Below are positions 34,233 through 46,301 of a stretch of DNA of 64,000 nucleotides, piece after piece. Source of the stretch: Echria macrotheca (Eukaryota; Ascomycota; Sordariomycetes; Sordariales; Schizotheciaceae); contig MU839834.1 in the NCBI GenBank assembly GCA_030411725.1, forward strand, positions 620,001 through 684,000, read 5' to 3'. The translations under genes were made by a program, and so were the position numbers. A model generated the notes under the pieces. The model saw only the letters and a program-made list of their open reading frames with translations, did not search any database and was not told the origin of the DNA. Positions within the stretch are counted from its first letter, which is position 1, and every line of letters begins with the position of its first letter.

Positions 34233-37200
34233 CGTCGCCTCCAACAAAAAGAATATCATTCCACACAAGCACCACCATATTTTGGCGAGATAGGTAGATC
34301 GAGTGATTTTAAACGAAGCGAGATTCACAGACCACCACCCCATCCCCATCCCAATTCAACAGTCGGTAGCTAAAGATAGCTAACGAACCCTCGCCAAACT
34401 TACCTTCTGACGGCCCCAACAAAACAAGATTATATACGGACTACCCTGTGGCGTCAAACTGCGGGGTGGGTGTGTTCTGGGCCAGCTTCGAAAAACTCCA
34501 GATGATGGTGGTTACTATCGATCAGCGAGTGCGGGATCATCGCTCAGACGGGCAGGCAAAAGCAAGTAGGGTATTGGGAGGGTTGTCACCCGACCTTGCG
34601 GTCCGGTCCAGACCAGACCAGACACAGGAGGGCTGAGATCGTATTCCAGAGAAAATATTCACCGAAGGAGGGAAAGACGTCATGATCCCATCACCCACAA
34701 AACAACAGGCGACAAGACTCACACGGAAGTCCGGCGCGTAGGTACCGTTGGGACTAACCGAGATCGAGGAGGCGTTCCGAGGGACCAAAGTCTGGAGTCA
34801 GCATATCGCAACGATATTGATGAACAGCGGTAGAACATGTACCATCTCGCGACTCCAGACCTCGGTAAACTCTTGTAGATGCTGAGGTCAGAATGTGGTT
34901 TGATCCTGCTAGGCATACTCGAGATAAAACATGGCAGTCTCGAAATTCAATCCTCCGGCGCTCCTCGCCATGCACATGTTCCGGGGCGTGATCTCGACCG
35001 GGTCGAGTGCATATGCCGTAAGGCCGGGCGGCTGGAGTACCGTGTGGCACGAACAGTGCTGGATCGACAGCACGGGTTTAGCGGTCCTTTATCCAGATTG
35101 GATGTCGTTGCTCAAGGCTAGCATAGTCATCAGAAGCGCACCATTCGCCGGCCAGTTGGCTCGGTACTTGGGCTCCTGGAAACCACGCCGCCGTCGCACC
35201 GTCCCGGGTTCGACAGCAGAACAGAACATTCCGCTGAGCAATACCGTCCCCGAAACCAAGGTACCGTTTGATCATCAGCGTGACGAAAAATAATTGGTCG
35301 CTGCCCACTGCCCGGCTAAAATGCCCCACGGTCGATGTCCTCGCAAGAGGTGGACAAATCACGACCCGGGCGTGCCAACCGATTCACCGGGAAAACTTCT
35401 GGTAGGTTCATTAAACTGGGGTGCAGGAACCATCCGCCCGTGTGTGTCCAACTCGCAAGCTCGAGTGTGCCAGAGCATATGAAGCAAAATAGGGGGTGAG
35501 TAAGCTCAGCCTTGCGCACCGGGGACAACGTGGAGCCAGACTCTTGGTTGACGTCGGGGTCCCCAGCCGACATCGACGATCATGAAATGCCGAAGCTGAC
35601 AGCTGACGGAGAATCGGCACCGGGAAGGCAGATCGGGATCGTGATGATCGGATATTTTCCCCATGTTCTCGCTCTGGCCGTCGAATTCTGTGGTATCGAG
35701 TTTTCTGTGTCACGCAATGAGCACATCTCATCACCGCTCAGGGGTATGTAGCACCAAACCAAATGCAAGAACCGCCCAGATGGGGCACTTGCCCTCGGCA
35801 TGCTCGATACACAGCATGGTCCCCCTCGAGCTGTGGTTGTTAACAGCTGGGCACAGAAGCTTGAGTGGTCTCGGCAGGTTGGCAACAGGCAGATATGGGT
35901 ACGCTTGTACGATGTAAGCTTGCCGGTTGCCGGTGTGCCGTTTGTATATTAACTCGCCCAAATAGACCGGAAATAGAAACAAAGTCTCTTCCCCACGACA
36001 CCGGCGAATTAAATCAGCCAATGGCGACGCAAGTCGGCCCCCTCATGCGAAGACTATAGGCCGAAGACAGAGTAGGAGGCGTCCAACCGAGTGAAGACGT
36101 CGGACGGGAACATATTGATTCCCCAAAGAACGAACGCGTAATGCCCAATATAACAACACTTTGCTGCAGCGGACGGGATCTCCTGTCCGGGGGCCAGGAA
36201 GCTGGTTGCGGTGGGGAATGGAGCTCGCCTTCTGGTAAAAGGCGCTGGATAATATCGACCGGCCAGCGTCGACCAGGAAAGAACATCGGAGCGAAGAATG
36301 TGGGGAAACACACTGCCCACTGCACAAAATATGCTTTGTTTTGGTGGTATCGCAGCCTGCCGACGTGCCCCTGACCACCGAGCCTCAATCAACATGGTTG
36401 ACGGTCTAGACAAGCTCAGGCCAAAGTGTCAGGAAGGCTCGGGGAGCATCGGGCGTAACCCAGGATCGCCAGGGGAATTCCACGTGGGGCGGGATGCAAC
36501 ACATGAGCGTCTTTCTGGTAGAGATAAAAAAAAAAGTCGTCCGAGCTCCTGACATGGAAATATTCGCTCCAGATGAGATATGGAGACCGCCGCGTGGCTT
36601 ACAGGGAGCAAAGATTCGCTCGCCTACGAGCAGCTGCAGCCGCGCGAGGTTATACCGCTGGCGGCGGAGAAATTGTGTGCTCTCCGAGATGCTGCCATCG
36701 TAGCAATCGAAGACGCGAGAAGTTCCAGACGAGGCGAGACTGCGGTCGAGCTGCCGTGTACCTGCGCGCGAGAGATGAGAAGTGCAGCAATTCAGGGGCG
36801 GCGCATCCATCCGTGAATCCCGCGACCGCAGTTTTCCTGGAAGGCGCAAGAATGGTGTGTACTGTACCTGTCCCCACTGCTGCGCATCTAAACGAGTGTT
36901 GCGGGAATGTAGGCTCGATTGCGGAGAGGCGGGCTAGGGGAAGCTGCAGACCATTTCGACATTGTCTTGGTTTGCACTTTGTCGGATGAAAATTTTCATC
37001 AGAACCAACAGCGAGACGTGAGGTTGTTGACGCGGCTCCGATGAGAGATGACGACGAACAGTAGAGGATCCGTAACGGACAAGAAGCTGGGCGCCATGGC
37101 AGAGTCGATGCTTGTTAGTGGAGGAGAGAGATGAAGGAGAGAAGGAAAGAAGAAGCTTGGGCTGGCTTGGCCTGCCTCCAACGTCTTCAGCGGGAAGGCG

Positions 37201-38150
37201 TGCTAAACCAGGGACCCACACCACTGCTCGCCTCGTGCAACGGCTTGGCATCTGTCACACATGTCAGCTCTCGACTTCACCACCACAAGTCGAGGTGTCG
37301 ACACCCGTCAGGCCACACCCAGATATGGCTCGGGGTTGCCCGTTTTGGGCGATCTTCTCTGGACATCTCCCGGGAAACAACGAAACGCAAGAAATTAGCA
37401 CAGCAGCAGCTGAGCCCACCATGGGCCGCTGCCCCCCTCGCCAGATGCAGGCGGCCGTGTCCGTCGTTCCGACAATTGTTCGTTCGTCATCCAGCGCAGG
37501 TGGAGCGGTGAATGGGCATTTTGCAGTCAGCAATATCCCGCTGCAAAGTCTGCAGACAATGACACCGGCCAGTCAAAGGCTTGGCTGCGTGTCTGGCATC
37601 GCTTGATTGCTGCCAAGCAGTTGAGATGGAATTCCTCACCTCCTTCGCCGTGGCCGTGCTGGCTGGCAATGGGGCCGGCAGAGAGCACCGCGAATGCTCT
37701 TTCCTGCTCCCCCATCTCGCCATCTCTCGCCCAATCTCCTAATAGCCGCGGGTGTTCTCGCTGTCTACACTGTCACGACCGTCCCAAATTGCCACCCGGT
37801 TGAAGACTGGGGAGGCTATTTACCCGTCCCCAGACATTCGCATTCACCCAGTAGCTGCGGCTACGCGCGCCAAATTTCAAACATCTCGTCCCTCTTGCGA
37901 CAGGCAACCCCAGCGGGCCCCATCCAAGATTCCCAGCATCCCCAGAAAGCGTCTGGAAGTTGATTACGTCGTGCCGAGGACGGCAGTGCCTTGCCGTCGC
38001 CCGCTCCTCCGGCACCCCTACCGGCCGCATCTCGTCCCATACATAGTTGTGCTCCCTTCTTCTTTCTCCGGGAAACGCTTCTGCGTCGACGGCCTTCCTC
38101 TGCTCTCTAGCCCCACCCTCCCCGTCGCCCCGTGTGCGTCCCCGGTCGCC

Positions 38151-41100
38151 ATGGATAGCATCATGTTCTCGCCGTACGGCTACGGGCCTCTACCCCCGGC
38201 AGCCATGGCCGAGATACAGAAGAAGACGCTGGCTCTGCGGTCCGGCAACTTTCAGGCCATGCTGGAGCTGGGCAAGAAAAAGGTGCGTTGGGTCCTGCCG
38301 TTAGCCGCGTGCTGATGTGCCTCGCCTTGTTCTTTGTTTGCTGGTGTCTCATACTGCGACATGTCTAACAACACCTCGTATTTTTACAGCCGGAGACAAC
38401 ACAAATTGACCACACGTCTCCTCCCTCGTCCCCGCCGCCGCTTGACTCCGAGGATAGTCAATCTCAATCTCTCCAAGTCCGCCGTGCCGAATCGCAGTCT
38501 CAGCAGCAGAACGCCCTGATGCTGAAAGCAGCCCGGCGTAGCGTTCTTCTCCCGGCCCTGTCAATCGCCATTCCGCCGCCTGCGGTTGGCGGGAAGCGTG
38601 CCCGAGCTCGCGAGGTTGACACCGAGACTGAAACCGAAAAAGGAAGCGAACAGGGCGCCAGCAACGAGGCGGGAGCCGGTGTGGACCCGGTCCAGAAGCA
38701 AGTCAAGTTCCTAGCACCTGACGAGGACGAAATGTCGGATCAGTCGTCCATATGTCAGTCTCCAAGCTGGGAGGGATATGGAAAGCGGAAGAAGGAGAAG
38801 AAGAAGGAAGCAGAGAAGCGGAGAAAGGAGAAGGAACGGGCTGAAAAGGAAGCGAAAGCAGCAAAAAAGCGATTGGCCGCGAGACTGAGCAAGTCGCCGC
38901 CGCCAGACATCGGCCGGTCCTCCAGATCGGGAGGTCTGACGAATGCCGACCGCTCCATGTCTGATCCGGTCCTCATCAACCAGTATCTTCTTCCGGAAAT
39001 CCAGTCTCCGACTTTGCCGAAAGATGTCGAGAGAACCATCTCAGCGGATAACTTACACCAACTTCACAATCAACAGCCGGCTATGGCCGAAGTGCTTTCC
39101 GACTCTGCTTCCACCGGTCGTAGATTTGTCGGCGGCGTCAAGCTTGACAGGGAGAGAGAGGCCGCCTTCCAAAACCAACTGACCAACAATGGTCACCCAT
39201 CGCACTACGTCCAAGGCGACGAGAGGGCCGACTATCACCAATATCCCCACTCGCCGCCTCCCGACGGGTCGATTCCTTCAAGTCACCCGTCATCACCGTC
39301 TTTCCCCACAAGACAAGACCTACGGCCAGGGCGAGAGATGTTTCCGCCTTCGGCTTCCAGGACACCAATGCTTCGACAAATGTCTGCGCCTGCAAACGCT
39401 CGGGGCAATGGCTTGTTCCAAGGAGCGTCCAAGATTTTCAGAGCACGGGACGGGAAGAGCAATGGAGACGCCGAGTTCGAAAGGGGTCGCAATCGAGACG
39501 GATACGTTCAACCTCACCGAGAAGGGAGCACGGAACGCTCTCTAGCTGAAGTGGCCTACGAACAGCTGGTGAACACTGGCAATTTCCACCCGTCCTCCAC
39601 GAGAAGCAGTTCCCGCGGCACCCAAAATACTCGGCGATCCTCCTTCACGCAAGAAGCGAGATCCGTCGCGTTGAAACTCGCCGGAATTCGAACCACGCCT
39701 GCGGCCAAAGAGGATCCCAAGCGGACCAGTATTCACAACGACTACTTCAACTATCCCGAACACGCGGGCGAGCCGTCGGAAGCCGCACAAAGTCAGCACA
39801 GGGACGGTTCTTTCCCCTTGTCGGAAGTGGACTTGCCACACAGAACCCACCCATACCGAGATGGTGTAGTGTTTCACGATAGACCACCGACAGCGCAGAG
39901 CTCCGTTAGCTCCAGCAACCCTTCAGTCTCAGGCTCGGCCCCTAGCAACCAAAGCAAGAAGAGTCGGAGTTTGAAGGACGCCGCCAAAGCAGCCCTGCAC
40001 ATCTCAAGAAGTGGCCCGCCATCGCCAGGCCTCAACAGGTCCAACGCAGCGACAGACTACACAACATTCCGCGGTCGAGTCGAGTCGCACGCTTCTTCCC
40101 CAGAGGAGAGAACCGCTCCGCCTGTGGCACTGCCGTCGATACCGCAGGCCACACATAATTCCACAGCTAATGATAATCATAGCTCCGAGACTTCAAGCTC
40201 CTCGGCGAAGCCGTCCACCGCGGCTAAGACGGAAGTGGATGCTCACGTTGCCAGCCGGGTTTCGGAAGGCTCGTCTTCCTCGTCAGCTTATGAAGACGGG
40301 TCTCCTCTTCCATCTCCCGTGACGACTCCGGACACATCCCGACCTCAGTCGTCCAAGGATGTACCGTTCACCGTCAAAGAGATAAAGGACAGTCAAAAGA
40401 CGCCAACACCTCAAGATGACGACGCTACGCTACGCCAATCCTCAGAGGGGTCCAGCACCTCCAGTACACCTCGCCTAATCAAGTCGGAGAACAGAGAGAG
40501 CGATGAGATGACGGACGAGGACCGATGGAGCAGAACGGCGATGCCAATCGAGATCGATTCGGAGACGCAACACTTTGAATCTGTGGACGCCCTCGATAAC
40601 ATCGACGAAGCCCTGGCCAATGCCTCGGCCGCACTACAAATGCCGATCCAGATGCGGCCTCAACCATCCATGTCGCAGTCAAACCCTAACATCTCGAGCC
40701 AGGTCTCAAAGGGACACTCACCTCCCAACACCTCACCACTCAGCGACGCAGGCAGCGATGAGTCGGTTGAGCCCACAATTTCAATTCCACCACGTTCTAA
40801 GAGACGTGAATTGGTTGCTGGTCGCTCACCGACATCCCCGGATATGTCGTCACCGGAGCGAAGGGCCCGGGACTATGATTACGGGTCCATCAGCCGTGAT
40901 GTTCTGGACCAGCTCGAAGGGTCTCAGGAGCAGACAGCCGATACCCAGCGGAGAGGTGCCAAACGCGACAGGAACAGGAGGAAGCAAACCCAAAGGCAAG
41001 ATGGACCGTCGGAGATGGAGGGTATGGAGGCAAGGAGACAAAGGTCGGCCGGCCGAATGGCATCAGCCGAGGAGGAATTCGATCCGCTCAACCGAAGCAT

Positions 41101-41851
41101 GACGCCCGACGAGCGGATAGTTTCAGACAGAGACGCCAATCCCTACGCGCTTCCTACTAACAATCCGTATCTGGCGGAATTCCCGGGAACCAAGCCGCAG
41201 TTCGCAACGGCTCGCCCTCCCTCACGGACAAGAACGTCGCCTCCCTCTCCCGAGTCGCCCAGATTCCCAAGGACATCTTCTCCATATGTCCAGGAACCCA
41301 TCAGGGCACCGGGACCTCCTCGTATGGCTTCGGCTCCCGCCCCTGTCTTGCGACCCTCGTCGGCCACCTCTGTCCGATCTGCGACTGCGCCGCCGCCCCC
41401 TTCGGTGTCCGCCCAGGCACCATCGCCGACGCCCTCGGCATCGCGCCCTCCTCCGGTTTCTATTCTCAAGCAACCAGCAAGGTCAACATCGGATCCCGCG
41501 CAGCCCACGACATCCGCGGCCGGTCGGTCTCCGATGCTGTCTGCCTTGCCTAAGCATATGCAGCTGCAGGCTGGCATGTCGGTCAAGCCACCGGTCAGCG
41601 CAGCCGAGGCTCGCATGGCTCCGATCGCAAAGATGTTTGTCGAGTGCTGCAACTGCAAATTCTACCACGACATGCCATCGAAGCTGTACGAGTGCATGGC
41701 CAAACCGGATGCAGTCGTGGAAGATCGGCTGCTCGGTATTTCGGGGGCTATCACGACGTCGGTCAAGTGTCCGTGGTGCCAGCACAACATGACGACCAGC
41801 TGCTGCGCCGGATATGCCGCCGTTGTTTATCTCAAGGAGAAGATGCATTGA
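38151..41851 (+). CDS. Large fungal protein with C-terminal Cys/His motif (1197 aa, 2 exons)
   Basis: No name is known to me. Exons 38151-38282 and 38390-41851, 3594 nt in frame; 107-nt intron with GTGCGT donor and TAACA branch-like sequence. The start is in a good context (GCCATGG). Layout: a short conserved N-terminus (GNFQAMLELGKKK), then LKAARRSVLLPALS; residues ~205-250 form a long charged helix of K/E/R (GKRKKEKKKEAEKRRKEKERA); ~250-1060 is disordered, Ser/Pro-rich; and residues ~1100-1197 hold a conserved domain, FVECCNCKFYHDMPSKLYECM followed by VKCPWCQHNMTTSCCAGYAAVVYLKEKMH. The CxxC...CxxC pairs suggest zinc binding. It could be a scaffold of signalling or morphogenesis in filamentous fungi; that is inference only. 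Confidence 0.9.
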
Positions 41852-42710
41852 TGAGAGGGGAAGGGGGGAGGGGTTTTTTTCCTTTGTTTATTTTATCACC
41901 ACGACGCATTTTTCTCTTCGGAGCGGTTCTTCAAAAGTTGGAATTTTTGCTTCTCTGCATCCATCGGATCGTCCGAACGATCCATTATTCTAAACACGGG
42001 GTGTTTGTCTTCGATATCGACAAGAAGGCTAAAAGATGGGCTGCGAAGTTAAGGAGTGGGCGGGTCTGCATCGACTTGGTTCGCTATTTTTTTCTTCCAT
42101 GGCAGACCTGGTGAGGGTTTCTAAGTTTACATACAACACAGCATGGCCATGCAAAACATGATATTTTTGCTCTCTCTCTCCTTTGTCTCTTTGCATCCAA
42201 ACCGGTGTGACGGTTCAAGGGAAATACTTTATGGAGGGGGGAGTGAAAGAGAAAGTGATCCTCTCCCCGTTTTTTGCAAGCTGCTTTTACAAAACATGGC
42301 TCCATCTGCGTTGTTTTTTTTTTCCTGTGTATCACTAGGGGCAGTTCATTTTTTCTTTTGTGCCGTTGTGTTTGTTTGGAGCTGAGGGTGGGAACGGAGT
42401 TGAAAGCATTTACGTCGATTTCTGAGAGCGAGGTGGGATCTAGTTGGGGAGGGGGGAGGGGAGAAAGAATGATTGGTGTACTGAGTGGTTTCCCCCGTGG
42501 AAATGGAATGTTTGCGGTGTTTGTTTTGTATCTATCTACCTAGGTTCTAGACTCTTCATACAGAGGGGAGGAGAGAAAGAGAGAGGCATACTCCTCGCAG
42601 GTGGTGGTAATTTTTACTCTCGAGTTGCCGAATTTACGTTTGTCATGTGTCAATGTGTCGTCGGCATGCAAGTGTGTGTTTTCTTTCTTTCTAATGGTTA
42701 GAACTACCGA

Positions 42711-42728
42711 GCAGGCAGGCAGGCAGGC
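42711..42728. repeat. (GCAG)4 tetranucleotide repeat
   Basis: Perfect GCAG units inside the 4.4 kb spacer. Confidence 0.9.
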
Positions 42729-45088
42729 CGTCTTCGTCTCTGTTTCATCTCGTCTCATCTTTTGGGGCGTCGTTGCTGCTGTTTGTTGTATTCTACCGAC
42801 CCGACGGCACTCGCGATTCCGAACAAAGAAAATTGCAAGAGAAGTTCTAGAATGGACTGGGTTGGGCTGGGCTGGTTGGGTTTTGAGTTGGAACGGGGGA
42901 AGGTATCTACCGACTCACCGACCTTGATCGAGCTAGGCTGAGTTGTTTTGCTTCCGACCTGCCGATTGCCGATGTGTGTTGTGTGGTTGGTTCTGAGAAC
43001 GGTATGTACCTGGCATGCATGGCATGCATGCACCCCAGAGAAAAAGTTTTAAGGCAAGGGGATGATGGGGACGGATGGGGAGGGATGAGTGAGATGGTTC
43101 GGTTCGGTTCGGTAAGGCTACCGGAGTTGGGTAATCCGAGGAGGAGGAGGAAGTCTGGATGAAAGAGATCGGGTCTAGATGGCTAGATGGCTGTGGGGAT
43201 GTTTTGTTGCGTTGCGGGGGAATATGTAGGGGTTACGGACCGGTGAGAGGGACAGAGAGAGGCAGAGGGTAAGTAAGGTACAGGGAAGAAATCTGGGGAT
43301 CTCGGATCACGGCACCGGTAGATGGGAAGTTAGGTGGACATTTTGGTACGGTACGGGGAGAGTGGTCCCTTGTTGAGGGAATATGAAGGCAAAGGAGAGT
43401 CGGCGGTATTTGAGGAGCGCCGCCGACATTGTGTATTTGTAGCACAGACTTTTTTTTTCTGTGCGACGGTCGGTAGATTTTTCTTTGCGGGGAAGAGAGG
43501 GTAGAGTATAGCCAGCTCATGGAAGTCCTCTTTGAGTGCGTCTGTGGAGTGAGTGGTTGGTGATGGTCCTCAATAAAAAAGGGGGGGGGAAGAGAGAAAA
43601 AAGGCTAATGCCAAGACCCAGACCGCCCCCAATCTCCCGAACGTCCGTCGTCTTGTGGTTCGGCCCCGCGAGATGTCTGTGTGTGTGTCTGTGTTCCAGA
43701 AGGTCTCGGGAAATTTCGATTAGACTACACAGTACGGATGTTGTGTAGGTTCACTTCCTCCCCCCCCGATTGGAAGCGATGGTCTGCATACTTAGATACC
43801 CGAGAGAAAAGCTTACGTCGTCGTTGCGGGGGTGGATGAGGTACCTGGGTATATTAGCCATAGTATCCGACGACCTCTTCCCGTTCCCCCTTTCCGAAAG
43901 AGGATTGATACCCGGGGTCATAGTGGGAAATGGATATAGGGGCATTGGCTGAATAAGACTACATACTGGGCTTTTCATCACGATTTAGATCTACCCGAGG
44001 TTTCTCTCTTAAGGTTGTGGGCGAGCTTTCTAGACCTCTGCACCTGTAAGAAGGATCTTCTTCATAACTGTACCGAGATGTTTGTGTACTTGGCGTGAAG
44101 GGCTCGGACTCAGGCTAGCTTTGCCATTTTCTACTATGCCCGGGAATTGAGTTTACTCTAGAAAGCGCACCACATTGAGGATTCTGCTAATCGCCCCTTC
44201 TAGACTACGACGACCAGGGGCATTGGCTATCGACAGAATGAGAGCAGGATCGGAACGGCATGCTGGCCGGGTTACTCAGGAGACTCAACCACTCGCGTCA
44301 AGCGTAACAACCTTCGACGCATCTTGGAAATGGATCTGGAGCGAGAGCTGACTGTCCGAGCACTGTTACCTATTCGGTAGATGAGGCAAAAGAAAAGCCG
44401 GAATACCTCCGGGAGCTGGAGGAATACTGGCATGATCATTTCCCTTCGCTCACCGGAGGGTCCCGCGATCAATACAAAGCCCTTCTTCAAGTTTTCATCG
44501 CCGCCGTGATATAGAGCATAGCTGTATGAAACTAGCGAGTTTTTATCACCATTCAGTTCTATCCAAGGTTTTGGTTTTGCATATGAGCAAGGTTTCTAGC
44601 CTTTCGCCCTTGACCAGAGACTGCCCCTTTTCCTGACTCTATGTCTCCTCAGGCTCAACTGTACTACTCCTTCAAAGCCGATATGATTGTCGCCCTTTTA
44701 CGAAGGATCCCAGGACACACCATAGGCCTCCTCACCAGTCGCCATCGCCCTACACATATTCTTATACATAACCTCAACCCATTGTTGCATACACACAATC
44801 ACGACTGCCAACAAGCCTTTCGCTTTTCCCCCGTCACCCATCACCTCAGACATCCAGTCAAGGTTGTCATCAGGTAGTCTGGATAGTCTCTAACATCATC
44901 CAATGCCTCTGTACTCCCCTCCAGCGATAAAATATTTGTCCCGGTCCATTGAACTCGGAAGGCGGTGAGCGTGCCGGTGGCTAGGTTCAGGTCGTTGGTT
45001 TCGAGGTCGTCATATGTTTTGTTAATTAAACTTCCGAAATCCTGTAAGCGTGCTTTATTTTATTTCATTTTATTTGGTTTTTGTTTTC

Positions 45089-45091
<3 letters not shown>

Positions 45092-45154
<63 letters not shown>
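45092..45154. repeat. (AG)31 homopurine microsatellite
   Basis: 63 bases of uninterrupted AG dinucleotides. They create an artefactual Glu-Arg repeat frame that is not a protein. Confidence 0.97.
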
Positions 45155-45158
<4 letters not shown>

Positions 45159-46301
45159 GAGATATTGAAGGGTGTTGCTGTTGCGGCGATGTCATCGCGA
45201 CGCGGCATCCAATACTACTGTAGCTTTACTTGAGCATAGTATGTAGTGACACCGTTCGGATTCAAGCTCTGATGATCTTCCCGTCGATTCTGAGGCGTTT
45301 GAAGGCGAAATAGCCCTCGCTCCACCAAGTGTGAAGCAGTCTGATCTCGTTCCGGATCCATCTCCAGCATGTGATGACCGGTGTCGTAACTTGGTGGGGG
45401 TGGTCAAGTGTTGCAGACTCCTCAAGTGTGGTTGTCGGGAAATACCAGTCATGTGCGTGGTTGATTGTGTTATGGGATGCAGGAAGATACTCTAGATCGC
45501 CGTTTCGAACAAACATTTATTACCAGAAACCTGTTCCACGGTGCTTTCTCTAGGCACTTACCATGTCTAGCCCATCGGACGGAAACCATGTTCTCGCAAA
45601 ACACGAAACCTGGAGAAACAGTGGTCAATTGTCAAAGGGCGTATTTAATGCTGGTAATGGCAACTTGCGTGAGCTGGAAAGCATATACAAACGGCGAGCA
45701 AGGCGTTACAGTTAATGAAACGACATCAACAATAGCTTCAGCAACCTAGCTAACGTCACGATACCCCTTCTACGTGGCTTGTCATTCATCTGCCTGCCTC
45801 GACTCAGCCGTCTTGAGTTTTAATAGGCCGGTTGCATTCCTCCTAAGACCGGTACTCACAGTCCTTGAGTGGGCTTGGACGAGGTTACTGTGTAAGGTGG
45901 CGCAGGTGGATACACAAGAGCAGTGGACCATCAGATCTTCAAGATCTTATCTCTCGGCACTCGGATCTTCCCGAATCAAACCCCGCTAAACCATTAAAGT
46001 GGATAAGCCCAAATGACATCAGCGATTGGCTAGCCGTGTTTTACCGATATCTCCGGCCGAGCTTTTTTTTGAGCGAGAACGTTCGGTAAACCGACAATCG
46101 AGGAGGCGAGCTCCGGACTCCGGCCTCGAGTATTTTTCGCCCTTTCGCGGCCAGCACTTCAATCAATTTCCCCGTCTTTCGGTTCTTTGCCCAGGAGCAT
46201 CCCGACCCACCGTATCCTGGGCACGACAACTCAGCGCATCCAGTTCCACACATCAGTGTGGGCTGGCATTTTCTTTGCGAGGAACTCGAAGTCACTGCGT
46301 C

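Larger units (their letters stand above)
32934..38150. other. 5.2 kb intergenic region
   Basis: Between two plus-strand genes. It holds a (CT)18 run, a TGTG/TATG-rich tract at 34201-34232 and the long pyrimidine-rich upstream region of the gene at 38151. Many short open frames on both strands lack a recognisable family or coherent splicing. One minus-strand stretch at 34719-34788 has an intron-like junction but could not be extended into a gene. It may carry a long leader, an unannotated non-coding RNA or diverged sequence. Confidence 0.45.
41852..46301. other. 4.4 kb intergenic region
   Basis: Spacer between two plus-strand genes, with many G-, T- and GA-runs. It contains (GCAG)4 at 42711-42728, TACCTAGGT at 42537-42545 and the long (AG) run below. 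No recognisable gene despite short open frames. The beginning must contain the 3' UTR of the 1197-aa protein gene and the end the MTM1 promoter. Confidence 0.5.

Noticed and set aside
34719..34788. Possible minus-strand exon with PRNASSISVSPNGTYAPDF and a GTGAGT donor
   Set aside because: Could not be extended to a start, a second conserved exon or a known family.
35200..35225. GGGTTCGACAGC resembling a tRNA T-arm
   Set aside because: No matching acceptor stem, D-arm or anticodon arm could be found upstream.
37752..38150. Upstream in-frame extension of the 1197-aa protein
   Set aside because: It starts at GTG, is Pro/Arg/Ser-rich like translated leader, and a strong ATG context exists at 38151.
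45092..45168. Glu-Arg repeat protein
   Set aside because: Translation of the (AG)31 microsatellite; no surrounding coding signal.
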